A stretch of 64,000 nt of DNA from Bacillota bacterium (GTDB lineage Bacteria > Bacillota > Sulfobacillia > JAJZYS01 > JAILZS01): NCBI GenBank assembly GCA_023512375.1, contig JAILZS010000006.1:1-64000 (forward strand), given 5' to 3'. This document shows, in pieces, positions 44,158 to 53,154 of the stretch. A program made the position numbers and the translations under genes. Under the pieces are notes generated by a model that ran no database searches, had not been told where the DNA came from, and worked only from the letters and a program-made list of their open reading frames with translations. Each line of letters starts with the position of its first letter. The stretch's first letter is position 1.

Positions 44158-45284
44158 GCCCGAACGCGGACGTGGCGGGGGTGCTTCGCCTGCTCGACGA
44201 GCTGGCGCCGCCGGAGCTCGCCGAGGGCTGGGACCACGTGGGCCTGCAGGTGGGTCGACCGGACCAGGAGGTGGCACGGGTGCGCGTCGCCCTGGAGGTG
44301 ACGCCGGCCCTTCTCACCCTGCTGGCCGGGGAGCGCGGCACGCTGGTGGTTACCCACCATCCCCTGCTGTTTCGGCCACTCGAAGGGGTTCGCACGGACG
44401 GCGCGGTGGGGAGGGCCTTGGCGGTGCTCCTGTCCGGTGGGCATGCGCTCGTGGCCTGCCACACGAACTGGGACAAGGCGCCGGGCGGAAACGACGACGT
44501 CCTGGCCGCCCTGGTGGGCATGGCCGACGCCGCACCCATCCGCCCCGAGGAGCGCGCCCTGTACCGGCTGTCGGTGCTGGTGCCGGAGGAGCACCTCGAC
44601 GCGGTGCGCGAAGCCATGGCGGCGGCCGGGGCGGGGGAGAGCGAGCGATACCGGCGCGCCTCCTTCAGCGTGGAGGGGGAGAGCACGTTCGAAGCCAAGG
44701 AGGGGGCCCGTCCCGCCTACGGCGAGGTGGGCGAGTTCCGCCTTCGGGCCGAACGGCGCCTGGAGATGGTGGTGGAGGGGCCGCGGCTGGCTGCCGTCGA
44801 GCGCGCCCTCCTGTCCGCCCATCCGTACGAGGAGCCGGCGTACGGTGTGGACCGGCTGGTGCGAGGACGTGCCCTCGGGGGCCTGGGGCGCATCGGCGTC
44901 TGGCCGCGGTCGGGGACGCTGGGCGAACTGGCGGCGGCGGTGCGCGCCGCCTTGGGTGCGCCCGCCCTGCGGGTCGTGGGCGACCCCGGGCGGCGGGTGC
45001 GGCGCCTGGCCACCGTCTCGGGCGCCGGACGCAGCCTCTTGGCGGATGCCGCGCGCCTGGGGGCGGACGCCATCGTCACGGCCGACATCGGCCACCACGA
45101 CGCGAGGACGGCGGAGGAGCTGGGGCTGGGCGTGGTGGACGCGGGTCACCGCGAGACCGAGGAGCCGGGGGTGCGGGCCCTGACCGAGGCGCTCGCCCGC
45201 CGTCTGGAGGCGGAAGGAGTCGGCCTCCCTGTGGCCTTCTCCCCCGTCGCCCCCGCCCTGGTCATACCGGGGCAGGGGGGTTGA
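44154..45284 (+). CDS. Nif3-like dinuclear metal center protein (YqfO)
   Basis: A 376-residue Nif3 family protein with EGWDHVGLQVGRPDQEV, the metal-binding VVTHHPLLFRPLEG, CHTNWDKAPGGNDDVLA and VTADIGHHDARTAEELG. The middle insertion is the PII-like domain (residues about 130-240) seen in YqfO. It may act as a GTP cyclohydrolase-like enzyme; its role is uncertain. GTG 44154 lies six bases after GGAGGG and overlaps the trmK end; ATG 44148 is adjacent. Confidence 0.92.
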   Translation: MSPNADVAGVLRLLDELAPPELAEGWDHVGLQVGRPDQEVARVRVALEVTPALLTLLAGERGTLVVTHHPLLFRPLEGVRTDGAVGRALAVLLSGGHALVACHTNWDKAPGGNDDVLAALVGMADAAPIRPEERALYRLSVLVPEEHLDAVREAMAAAGAGESERYRRASFSVEGESTFEAKEGARPAYGEVGEFRLRAERRLEMVVEGPRLAAVERALLSAHPYEEPAYGVDRLVRGRALGGLGRIGVWPRSGTLGELAAAVRAALGAPALRVVGDPGRRVRRLATVSGAGRSLLADAARLGADAIVTADIGHHDARTAEELGLGVVDAGHRETEEPGVRALTEALARRLEAEGVGLPVAFSPVAPALVIPGQGG

Positions 45285-45286
45285 GC

Positions 45287-45718
45287 GTGCGCGTGCGCAT
45301 CGAGACCGACGGGGCGGCACGGGGCAACCCCGGCCAAGCGGCGGGGGCGGCGGTCCTCTACGACGACGCCGGCCGGCCGCTCGTACGCGTGGGCCGCTAC
45401 CTCGGGCGTGCGACGAACAACGTGGCCGAATACGAGGGTCTGCTGGCCGGCCTGGAGGCGGCGGCCGAACTCGGCGCCACCGACGTGGAGGTGCGCGCCG
45501 ACAGCGAGCTCATGGTGCGGCAGCTGACCGGCGTGTACCGCGTGCGCAACCCGGCCCTGCAGGCGCTCTACCTCCAGGCCCTAGAACGGCTCCGGCGGTT
45601 TCGCAGCCACCGGTTGGTTCACGTGCCGAGGGAGCAGAACCGCGCTGCCGACCGGACGGCGAACGAGGCCATCGATCGCGCCGCGTCCTTCCGCGAGATC
45701 GTGGGAGGCATGGGATAG
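45287..45718 (+). CDS. rnhA: Ribonuclease HI family protein
   Basis: A 143-residue RNase H fold. The catalytic acids are visible in IETDGAARGNPG, NNVAEYEGLLAG, VRADSELMVRQL and RAADRTANEA. It cuts RNA in RNA-DNA hybrids. This short form, with ATNNVAEY, belongs to the family common in Gram-positives and archaea. GTG 45287 was chosen, six bases from a G-rich site; TTG 45281 overlaps the nif3 stop. Confidence 0.9.
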   Translation: MRVRIETDGAARGNPGQAAGAAVLYDDAGRPLVRVGRYLGRATNNVAEYEGLLAGLEAAAELGATDVEVRADSELMVRQLTGVYRVRNPALQALYLQALERLRRFRSHRLVHVPREQNRAADRTANEAIDRAASFREIVGGMG

Positions 45719-45724
45719 GGCGCG

Positions 45725-45753
45725 TTGCCGCGCACGGCCGCGGCTGATAGACT
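45725..45753 (+). promoter_or_regulatory. Sigma-A promoter of rnpB
   Basis: TTGCCG, 17 bases, TAGACT, ending eight bases before the mature RNase P RNA. The -10 equals that of rpsT. Confidence 0.7.
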
Positions 45754-45760
45754 CAAGCGG

Positions 45761-46093
45761 CGAGTCGAACAGGCGGTTGCGGGCGCTCACGCGTCCGAGG
45801 AAAGTCCGGGCTGCACAGGGCAGGGTGCTGGGTAACGCCCAGTGGGGGCGACCCCAAGGAAAGTGCCACAGAAACAAACCGCCGCATGGTCGGTAAGGGT
45901 GCAACGGTGGTGTAAGAGACCACCGGGGGCCGGGCGACCGGCCCGCCAGGCAAACCCCACCCGCAGCAAGACCCAATAGGGGAGGCATGACGCGGCCCGC
46001 CGACCTCCCGGGTGTGGTCGCTGGAGGCGCGCGGCAACGCGCGTCCTAGATAGATGACCGCCCACGACAGGACCCGGCTTACCGTTCGGCTCG
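45761..46093 (+). ncRNA. rnpB: RNase P RNA, bacterial class A
   Basis: The universally conserved GAGGAAAGTCCGGGCT, ACAGAAAC, AGGGTGCAACGGTG with GTGTAAGAGACCACC, and GATGACCGCC followed by ACAGGACCCGGCTTA are all present in order. The 5' end CGAGTCGAAC pairs with GTTCGGCTCG at the 3' end, which sets the ends at 45761 and 46093 (333 nt). The RNA removes 5' leaders from tRNA precursors. Class A is typical of bacteria outside the low-GC Bacillus group, whose RNase P is class B. Confidence 0.96.
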
Positions 46094-46114
46094 CTTTTTC
46101 GTTTTCCCGTTTTT
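46094..46114 (+). terminator. T-rich terminator behind rnpB
   Basis: Three runs of T (five, four and five) follow at once after helix P1 of rnpB, a clear intrinsic stop in an otherwise GC-rich region. Confidence 0.7.
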
Positions 46115-46326
46115 GCACCCGACGCGGGGGGATGGCTCGCCGCCGCCGAGGGTGGGGCGGGCGGCCCGGCAGGCGGCGTGGTTCGCGGGTCCACCCTCGC
46201 GCCTGTCGCAGGGTGGGCGTCTTCACCCGTCCGTTCGTCTGGGACGCTCCGCAGCCGCACGCGGATTGCCTGCGGGAGGGGTGGCGGCGGACGGCCGCGA
46301 ATCCGTGGTCGCGGGGAGTGGGGCGT

Positions 46327-47025
46327 ATGGCGGACGACACGGCACTCCTTGCGATCGGCATGGAGCGCGGTGGCGACGGCGGCTGGATGGCGCATTGCTT
46401 CGACTATCCCGGCGCGACGGTGAAGGCGCCCGACGAGCGCCTGGCGCAGGCGCTGGTCGCACACTTCGTGATAGAAGAGGCGGCTGCGTTGGGCGAGAGG
46501 GCGCCGGTCGGCACGACGGTGGTGGAGCGCGTCGAGACGCCCCACGCGGCGTGCCGGGCTGGGGATACCGAAGCCATGTTCGACGTGTGGCGTACTCCCC
46601 TTGCCGACGCTGTTTGGGCGAGGGGTCGCAACTACCTGGCTTGGTCCCGGAGCCAGCTCCTAGCCCTGTGGAACGCCGTGCCGGACGAGATGCGAGATTG
46701 GAGGCCTCTGCCGGACAAGCGCAGCATCGCCGAGATCGTCTCCCACGTGGCGGATGCGGAGGATTTCTATCTCGTGCGTCTGTCGCCTACGGGTGCACCG
46801 GTGCGGGAGCTGTGGCAACGTCACGCCCGGCGAGACGCTCCGGTTGAGGCCCGCCTGACTACGATACGGGCCGATCTCCTGGACGCTTTGGAGAACGTAC
46901 CTAGATCGCGTGTGGCCGTGCACGATCCCGATGGGGAGACGTGGACGCCTGCCAAGGTTCTGTACCGGGCGATCTGGCATGAACGCCACCACACGCGCCA
47001 GATTCGTCGGTTCTTGGTATCCTGA
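46327..47025 (+). CDS. DinB-like protein with an extra N-terminal domain
   Basis: A 232-residue protein. The C-terminal 160 residues look like the DinB four-helix bundle, with metal-ligand histidines in IVSHVADAEDFYLVR and AIWHERHHTRQIRR. Residues 1-75 form a small beta-rich part (GWMAHCFDYPGATVKA) resembling a HicB-like domain. DinB proteins include thiol-dependent transferases; no substrate is known here. ATG 46327 follows GGGGAGTG. Codon usage is a little less GC-rich than in the neighbours. Confidence 0.8.
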   Translation: MADDTALLAIGMERGGDGGWMAHCFDYPGATVKAPDERLAQALVAHFVIEEAAALGERAPVGTTVVERVETPHAACRAGDTEAMFDVWRTPLADAVWARGRNYLAWSRSQLLALWNAVPDEMRDWRPLPDKRSIAEIVSHVADAEDFYLVRLSPTGAPVRELWQRHARRDAPVEARLTTIRADLLDALENVPRSRVAVHDPDGETWTPAKVLYRAIWHERHHTRQIRRFLVS

Positions 47026-47076
47026 GCCGCTTGCTGGCAGCTCCCCAAGCCCCGCCAAGGAGGTGGGTTCGAGGGC

Positions 47077-47295
47077 GTGGCCGCCGGCGGGGCGGCACGG
47101 GGTGGTGCCGTGGCCGCCCAAGACAGCGGCTCCATGCAGACGCCCCTGACGGACTCCCGCACGTTTCGGAGAGGATTCCGGTTCGGCACAGCGCGGCTGC
47201 CGATCGTCGACCCGTGCGCGCCCGCACCCCTCCCCAGGGACTTCCCGCATAGCCTGACGCCGGGGGCGGGAGGATGCGGTGGGGATTGGCGTTGA
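47077..47295 (+). CDS. Possible small ORF ahead of patatin gene
   Basis: A 72-codon frame starts at GTG 47077, 11 bases after an unusually complete ribosome-binding site AAGGAGGTG. It overlaps the patatin start by 22 bases. No family is recognised. It may instead be a leader or chance. Confidence 0.2.
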   Translation: MAAGGAARGGAVAAQDSGSMQTPLTDSRTFRRGFRFGTARLPIVDPCAPAPLPRDFPHSLTPGAGGCGGDWR

Positions 47296-48140
47296 GCGGG
47301 GGCGGGCTCCTCGGGGCCGCGCACCTCGGGGTGCTCAAGGCGCTGGAGAGCCGGGGCCTGCGTCCCGACGTGGTGGCGGGCACCTCGGCGGGAGGCCTGG
47401 TGGCGGTGGCGCTGGCTGCGGGGGCAGGGGCCGAGACCCTCGTCGCCTTCGGCCGGGATGTGGCCGCGCACCCGGCCCGCTACTTCTCCCTCCAGGTGGT
47501 GCGGCTCGTGCTTACGGCCCTGCCGGAGGACCCTCTGCCGCCCGCCACGGGGCTGGTCGCGGCGGACGAGTTCGTCGCCGCGCTGGCGCACGCGGGCGCG
47601 GTGCCGGAGAAGATGGACGGGTTGGGGATGCCGGTCGCCGTGACGGCGGTCGACGTCGTGGGCTTGGGGGCCGTGGCGTTCGTCGGGGGGCCGGTGGGCG
47701 ACGCCCTCCTCCCTGGTTGGCGCGTCTTGCGCCGACAGGCGGCGGTCGTCGCCATGTCCGCCACCATGGCCCAGCCCGGCCTGTTCACCGCCGTCCCCTT
47801 GGGCCCCATGCTCCTGGTCGACGGCGGCGTGGCGGATACGCTGCCGGTCGACTGGGCGTTCGCCCTGGGGGCCGACCGCGTGGTGGCCGTCGACGTCGCG
47901 GCGCCCGGACCGGCGCCCACCCGCATGGACGTGTGCGCGGTGGTCGGCCGGGCCGAGGCCTACACTACGCACGCGCTCTCCCGCCTGCGCACGCCCGCCG
48001 CTCGGCCTGTGTACATCCTGCGCCCGCCCACGCAGGGCGTGCCGTTCGCGCGCCTGTCCGCCTACCCGCGCCTGGTGGCTGTGGGGCGGCGGGCGGCCGA
48101 GGCGGCCATGGAGGAGATCGAGGGCTTTTTGGCGCAGTAG
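47274..48140 (+). CDS. Patatin-like phospholipase (RssA/YchK type)
   Basis: A 288-residue serine hydrolase with the oxyanion motif LSGGGLLGAAHLGVL, nucleophile elbow GTSAGG and catalytic Asp in VDGGVADTLP. Family members hydrolyse membrane lipids. ATG 47274 follows GGGAGG closely. It has no signal peptide. The neighbours do not point to a pathway. Confidence 0.9.
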   Translation: MRWGLALSGGGLLGAAHLGVLKALESRGLRPDVVAGTSAGGLVAVALAAGAGAETLVAFGRDVAAHPARYFSLQVVRLVLTALPEDPLPPATGLVAADEFVAALAHAGAVPEKMDGLGMPVAVTAVDVVGLGAVAFVGGPVGDALLPGWRVLRRQAAVVAMSATMAQPGLFTAVPLGPMLLVDGGVADTLPVDWAFALGADRVVAVDVAAPGPAPTRMDVCAVVGRAEAYTTHALSRLRTPAARPVYILRPPTQGVPFARLSAYPRLVAVGRRAAEAAMEEIEGFLAQ

Positions 48141-48295
48141 GGCGCGGGACGGCCGTGGCCGGTCGTCGGCGGTCGCGGCCGATGGTCGCCGCGAGGCGGG
48201 GACGATCGCCGGGTGTCGGGGTGGGGAACGGATTCCACCATGGGGGTGGGACGCGGCGCTCGCGCCCCGAGGCGGTGGTGCAAGGAGGAGTGGCC

Positions 48296-48790
48296 GTGAT
48301 CGAGAGGATCCTCGTGCCGCTGGACGGATCCGAGTTCAGCGAACATGTGCTGGACTGGCTTGCGCCGCGCGTGGACGCCGACACCCATCTCATCCTTCTG
48401 CGCGTCGTGCCGACCCTCGGCGCCACCGACTGGGCCGGGTTCGGCGCCTGGTCGACCACGCCCGGCGGCGAGCCTGCCGACGACCCGAGGAGCCAGGCCC
48501 GCGCCTACCTCGAGGGGCTGAGAGAGCGGCTGTCGCACGCCGGGGCGGTGAAGGTGGTGGTGGAGGCGGGCGACCCCGGACCGGAGATCCTCGAGGCGGC
48601 GCGCCGGTTCCGGGTGGACGCCGTCGCCATGGCCAGCCACGGCCGCGCGGGCCTGGGGCGCAAGCTCATCGGCAGCGTTGCCGAGTACGTGCTGCAGCGC
48701 GCCGCCGTGCCCCTCTTCCTGGTGGGGCCGCGCAGCTACGGGCTTCGCCCCGTGGGGCGCGCGCCCTCGGTTCCGCGCACGGAGGGCTAG
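48296..48790 (+). CDS. Universal stress protein (UspA family)
   Basis: A 164-residue protein with ILVPLDGSEFSEHVLDWL at the N-terminus and the ATP-binding ASHGRAGLGRKLIGSVAEYVL near the C-terminus (G-2x-G-9x-G-S type). USPs bind ATP and act in stress survival. GTG 48296 is seven bases after AAGGAGG. Confidence 0.92.
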   Translation: MIERILVPLDGSEFSEHVLDWLAPRVDADTHLILLRVVPTLGATDWAGFGAWSTTPGGEPADDPRSQARAYLEGLRERLSHAGAVKVVVEAGDPGPEILEAARRFRVDAVAMASHGRAGLGRKLIGSVAEYVLQRAAVPLFLVGPRSYGLRPVGRAPSVPRTEG

Positions 48791-48969
48791 GGGCCGGCCG
48801 CGGTGGCCACCTGGGGACGCGGTCGCGGCGTAAGCAGGCCGCGGTCCGGGACCCGCGGCGCGGCGAGAGGCCGCGGCTGGCGCCGCTCGGCAGGAGGCGG
48901 CACGCCTACGGCCGAAGTGCGGACGGGACCGGCGGCGAGATCGGCCGGCCGAAGGGAGAGGATGGGGCG

Positions 48970-50040
48970 CTGAAGCGCTATCGCGTTGCCCTCGTGGGCA
49001 TGGGGTTCGGACAGAAGGTGCACGCGCCGGGGTTCTTCGCCCACGAGCGCTTCGAGCTCGTGGCCGTGGCGGGGGCCCGCCCGGGGACGGCGCGCGACCT
49101 GGCGCGGGCGGCCGGGGCGCAGGCCTACGACGACTGGCGGGAGATGGTGGCGGAGGCGGACGTGGACCTCGTCTCCATCGCCACCGCCCCGCACCTGCAC
49201 GCGCCGGTCGCCCTGGCGGCGCTGGCCCGGGGGCGGCACATCCTGCTGGAAAAGCCAACGGCGATGGACGCACGCGAGGCGGGACAGGTGGTGGAGGCGG
49301 CGCGGACGGCGGGGCGCGTGGGGGCGATCGTGCACGAGTTCCGCTACCGGCCGGAGCGCCTGGCCGCCTGGCGGGCCGTCCGCGCAGGCGAGCTCGGGCG
49401 GGTGGTGGCCGTGCATGTGACGACGCACAACGCCTCCCTCGGCCAACTGTCACAGGCGCCGGTGGGGTGGCTCTTCCGGGCCGAGACGGGAGGCGGCTAT
49501 CTGGGGGCCATCGCCTCCCACGCCGTGGACACGGTGCAATGGTGGCTGGACGAAGAGGTGGTGCGGGTGTGGGCGGACCTGCGCGCCACGCTCCCGTTCC
49601 GTCCCGCCCAGGGCGGCGGCACGGAGCGCGTCACGGCGGAGGACGCGTTCGTCTTGTTCCTCCAGTTCGCCTCGGGCGCCGTGGGTACGATCGTGTTCTC
49701 CACCGCCGGCGCGGGTTTCGGCGAGCGGTGGGAGGTGCTGGGGGAGCGCGGCGCGTTGCGCGTGGAGGGCGGCCGGACCCTGTTCGTGCCGGCGGGGGGC
49801 GAGGTGCGCGAGCTCGACCTCGAGCCCCTGCCGCCCGCGCCCGCTCTTCCGGGCGGCGCCCCGGACCCGCGCACGCCGCCCTTCCTGCGGCTTCTCGACC
49901 GCCTGGCCCGCGCCCTGGACGGGGACGACGGGGTGTGGGCCGAGCTGGCCGGCCTGACGCAGGGGCTGCGCGTCCAGCGCGTCCTTGACGGCGCCCGTCT
50001 TGCCAGCGCCACGGGCGGGGCCGTCCGCATCCTGCCCTAG
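48970..50040 (+). CDS. GFO/IDH/MocA-family NAD(P)-dependent oxidoreductase, likely CTG start
   Basis: A 356-residue dehydrogenase. The Rossmann fold reads KRYRVALVGMGFG, and LLEKPTAMDAREAGQVV gives the conserved EKP motif. The C-terminal half is the substrate domain. The track starts at GTG 48994, which would remove the first beta-strand of the nucleotide fold. The frame continues upstream to CTG 48970, eight bases from GGGAGAGG, with no ATG, GTG or TTG between. The substrate is likely a sugar or sugar alcohol but cannot be named. A terminator follows. Confidence 0.85.
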   Translation: MKRYRVALVGMGFGQKVHAPGFFAHERFELVAVAGARPGTARDLARAAGAQAYDDWREMVAEADVDLVSIATAPHLHAPVALAALARGRHILLEKPTAMDAREAGQVVEAARTAGRVGAIVHEFRYRPERLAAWRAVRAGELGRVVAVHVTTHNASLGQLSQAPVGWLFRAETGGGYLGAIASHAVDTVQWWLDEEVVRVWADLRATLPFRPAQGGGTERVTAEDAFVLFLQFASGAVGTIVFSTAGAGFGERWEVLGERGALRVEGGRTLFVPAGGEVRELDLEPLPPAPALPGGAPDPRTPPFLRLLDRLARALDGDDGVWAELAGLTQGLRVQRVLDGARLASATGGAVRILP

Positions 50041-50058
50041 GGACTTTCGCCCCCTGTG

Positions 50059-50092
50059 CCCCTGCCGCTCGCTCCCAGGCGAGCGGCAGGGG
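50059..50092 (+). terminator. Terminator hairpin behind the oxidoreductase
   Basis: A perfect 14-bp stem (CCCCTGCCGCTCGC) with a 6-base loop. No T-run follows. Confidence 0.6.
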
Positions 50093-50244
50093 ATCTGTTC
50101 CATTCCGAGACGAAGTCGCTTCCCATGGCGGTTCGGGGCATTCGCCGGCGGCGCCCGCATGGCCCGACCGAGCCGACGGGCCGCGCTCTGCCGTCCGACC
50201 GGTGGGCGGCATGGGGGCGCGCGCCGGAGGGAGGCGCGAGCCCA

Positions 50245-51123
50245 ATGGCGATCCGGTTCCATCTCAACGGGAGGACGGTGGCGACGGCGGCGTCGCCGAC
50301 GACGCCCCTTCTCTATGTGCTGCGAGACGAGTTCGAGGCGAACGGGCCGCGGTTCGGGTGCGGGCTCGGCGAGTGCGGCGCCTGCACCGTGCTCGTCGGG
50401 GACGCCGCCGAGAGGTCCTGCAGCGTGCCCGTGGTGGCGGTCGCGGGCCAGGCGGTGACCACCCCGGAGGGATTGGGGACGCCGGAACACCCCAGCCCGG
50501 TGCAGGCGGCGTTCATCGAGGAGCAGACGGCGCGGTGCGGCGACTGTGCCAACGGCATGATCATGCAGTCGACGTCCTTCCTGCGTCAGAACCCGCACCC
50601 CACGGAGGCGGAGATGCGCACCGCCCTTCAGGACAACCTGTGCCGCTGCGGCACGCACCTGCGCATCCTCCGTGCGGTGCAGCGGGCCGCCGCCAAGGGA
50701 GGCGTCTCGCATGGCCACGGCCGCGCCGACCCCCGACCCGCGCGGGGAGTTGCCGTTGCTCCCGATTCCGGTTCGCCGGCTCGATTTCCTCAAGGGGGGC
50801 GGCGCCCTCGTCGTGGGCTTCAGCATGGCTGGCGGCCTGGTGGGCGCCCTGGCCGAAGGGGCGCAGGCGGCGGCGCCGGGCGCGGCCGCCCTTGCCCGCG
50901 GACAGCCCGCGCAGGCCCAGCGTGGACGCATGGCTGGCGGTGCGGCCCGACAACACGGTGGAGATCTACCCGTCGAAGGTGGAGATCGGCGGCGGCGAGA
51001 CGAAGGCCATCGCCCAGATCGCCGGCGAAGAGCTCGACCTGCCGCTGTCGCGCGTGGTCATGCACCGCGTGCAGACCTCCGTCACGCCGTGGGACGCCGG
51101 CACCTTCGGCAGCCAGTCGGTGA
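50245..51123 (+). CDS. Molybdenum hydroxylase small subunit, (2Fe-2S)-binding (IorA type)
   Basis: The first 155 residues match the small subunit of isoquinoline-1-oxidoreductase and related aldehyde or xanthine oxidases. Two iron-sulfur clusters are visible: CGLGECGACTVLVG and CGDCANGM with NLCRCGTHLR. Electrons pass from the molybdenum centre through these. The frame does not stop near 50710 as expected but stays open to 51123 over the large-subunit gene, so the true end may have been lost through a small indel. ATG 50245 follows GGAGGGAGG. Confidence 0.75.
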   Translation: MAIRFHLNGRTVATAASPTTPLLYVLRDEFEANGPRFGCGLGECGACTVLVGDAAERSCSVPVVAVAGQAVTTPEGLGTPEHPSPVQAAFIEEQTARCGDCANGMIMQSTSFLRQNPHPTEAEMRTALQDNLCRCGTHLRILRAVQRAAAKGGVSHGHGRADPRPARGVAVAPDSGSPARFPQGGRRPRRGLQHGWRPGGRPGRRGAGGGAGRGRPCPRTARAGPAWTHGWRCGPTTRWRSTRRRWRSAAARRRPSPRSPAKSSTCRCRAWSCTACRPPSRRGTPAPSAASR

Positions 51124-52986
51124 GCAGTGGGGGGGCGGCGGTGCGCGTCATCGCCGCCACCGCCCGGCAGGCCTTGCCCATCGTGGCGGCGGCGCGTCTC
51201 CACGCGTCGGGCCTCGGGGAGCTCGCGGTACACGACGGCGTCATGCGCGGGCCCGGGGGCGCGGTGACGTACGGCCAGCTCATCGGCGGGCAGCGCTTCG
51301 GCGTCAACGTCAACCCCGCCGCCCCCCGGAAGCGCCCGGCCGCCTACACGGTCGTCGGCCAACCGGTGCCGCGCTTCGACCTGCCGCGGAAGCTCACGGG
51401 GGCCGACGGCCCCCACCCGTACCTGGTGAAGGTGCGTCTACCCGGCATGCTGCACGCCCGCATCCTGCGCCCGCCCGCCTTTGGGGCCACCGTCGTTTGC
51501 GCCGACACGGCGGCGGTAGAGCGCATGCCCGGCGTGGTGGCGGTCGTCCCCCTCGCGTTCGGCCCCGGCATGAAGGGCTGGAACGCGGTGTGGAACATGG
51601 CCGAGGGCGAGTTCTTGGCCGTCGTTGCCGAGAGCGAGGGGCAAGCGATCGAGGCCCTGAACGCGCTGGCCGCGCGCGTCACCTGGAGCCGCTCCGCCAC
51701 GCTCCCCACGCGGCGAACCACCGAGGAGACCGCCGATGACATGCTCACCCTCCCCACGGTGCGATCGGTGGTGCACGGACCGGTGGGCGACCCGGCCGCC
51801 GCCATCGCCGGTGCGCCGCTCAAGGCCACCCACCACTACGCCACCCCCTACCAGACGAACGCGCCGATCGTTCCCGACGTGGCCCTGGCCGACGTGCGGG
51901 GGAGCGAGCGCGCCACCGTGTACAGCGGCGCCCAGGTGCCGTTCTCGGTGCAGGCGGCGGTGGCGGCCGTGACCGGGATCCCCGCCGACAAGGTGGACGT
52001 GGTCGTCTACGCCGCGAGCGGCAGCGACGGCCGCGGCAACCTCGACGATCCGGCCGTGGAGGCGGCGATCCTGTCGCAGACGCTCGGGCGGCCCGTGCGG
52101 GTGCAGTGGACGCGGCAGGAGGAGTTCGTCTGGTCCACGTGCCGCACGCCCCTCGCGTTCCGCTTCCAGGGCGGCGTCGACCGCAGTGGCCGCCTGTTGG
52201 GCTGGCAGTCCGTGGTGTGGTCGGACACCCACATCGTCGATCCGGGCGCTTTGTCCGGCGCCACCTACGGCGGCGTGCTGCCCATCTACGAGGCGCTGCG
52301 CCAGACGACCGAGCACTACGTGCAGTCGGCTTTGCGCAAGGGCGCCATGCGCGGCCTGGGCGCCTGGGCCACCGTGTTCGCGCACGAGGGGTTCATCGAC
52401 GAGTTCGCCTACTTGTCCGGTGGCCTTCCGCCTGCGCAACCTCGCCGACCCGCGCGGCCTGGCGGTGATCCAGACGGCCGCCCGCATGGCCGGCTGGCGG
52501 CCGCACGCGGCGCCGAACGGGAGCGGGGTCGGGCAGGGGATCGCCTTGTTGGCCGACGCGCGCGCCGGCACGTACGTGGCCGAGGTGGCCCAGGTGGCGG
52601 TGGATCGGGCCAACGGGCAGGTCCGGGTGGAGAAGGTGTTCGTCGCCCACGACTGCGGCCTGGTCATCCACCCCGACGCCCTTCGCAACCAGATCGAGGG
52701 CGGCATCGTCCAGGTCACCGGCTGGACGTCGCACGAACAGCTCACGTTCGACAACCACACCGTCACGAGCGTCGACGGGTACACCTACCCGATCCTGCGT
52801 TTCCCCGAGGTGCCCCAGGTGGAGGTGGCGCTCATCGACCGCCCGGACCGGCCTGCAAGCGGTGCGGGCGAGCCCGCTTCCATGGCGGCCGGAGCGGCCC
52901 GCGCCAACGCCTTTTACGACGCCACCGGGGTACGCAAGCGCGCCACGCCGCTCACGCCGGCGCGCGTGCGGGCGGCGCTCGCCTGA
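50711..52986 (+). pseudogene. Molybdenum hydroxylase large subunit (IorB type), disrupted by two frameshifts
   Basis: Conserved text runs across three frames. ATG 50711 (eight bases after GGGAGG) opens with a twin-arginine signal (VRRLDFLKGGGALVVGFSM). Near 50920 the family text shifts to another frame (DAWLAVRPDNTVEIYPSKVE) and continues to about 52420. It then shifts again and runs to the stop at 52986 (VAFRLRNLADPRGLAVIQTA). The protein would bind molybdopterin cytosine dinucleotide and be exported by Tat. Either the gene is decaying or the sequence has indels there. Confidence 0.75.
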
Positions 52987-52997
52987 CGCCGGCGCTG

Positions 52998-53031
52998 GGC
53001 GGGGCGCGGGGAAGATCCCCCGCGCCCCGCC
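52998..53031 (+). terminator. Terminator hairpin after the molybdenum hydroxylase genes
   Basis: GGCGGGGCGCGGGG and its exact complement flank six bases, with TTT seven bases beyond. Confidence 0.6.
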
Positions 53032-53058
53032 GCGCTTTGCCATGGGCACGGTCGCGCT

Positions 53059-53091
53059 CTCACCGAAGTCTCAGCGAGGTCTAAGTGGCTT
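53059..53091 (+). promoter_or_regulatory. Three 11-bp direct repeats (CTCA, CTCA, CTAA) before the ApbE/ferric reductase operon
   Basis: CTCACC, CTCAGC and CTAAGT start at 53059, 53070 and 53081, exactly one helical turn apart. They lie 64 bases before the first gene of the operon. This layout is usual for OmpR/PhoB-type response regulators. Confidence 0.5.
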
Positions 53092-53154
53092 CCAAGCACC
53101 GCGCCGCGTGCCTGTGGCACAGTGGGCGCAACGAACCGCAGCGGGGGGAGAGGC

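Noticed and set aside
42432-45284. 950-codon ORF as one protein
   Set aside because: Only its last 376 codons (nif3) are real; the first part shadows arginase and trmK.
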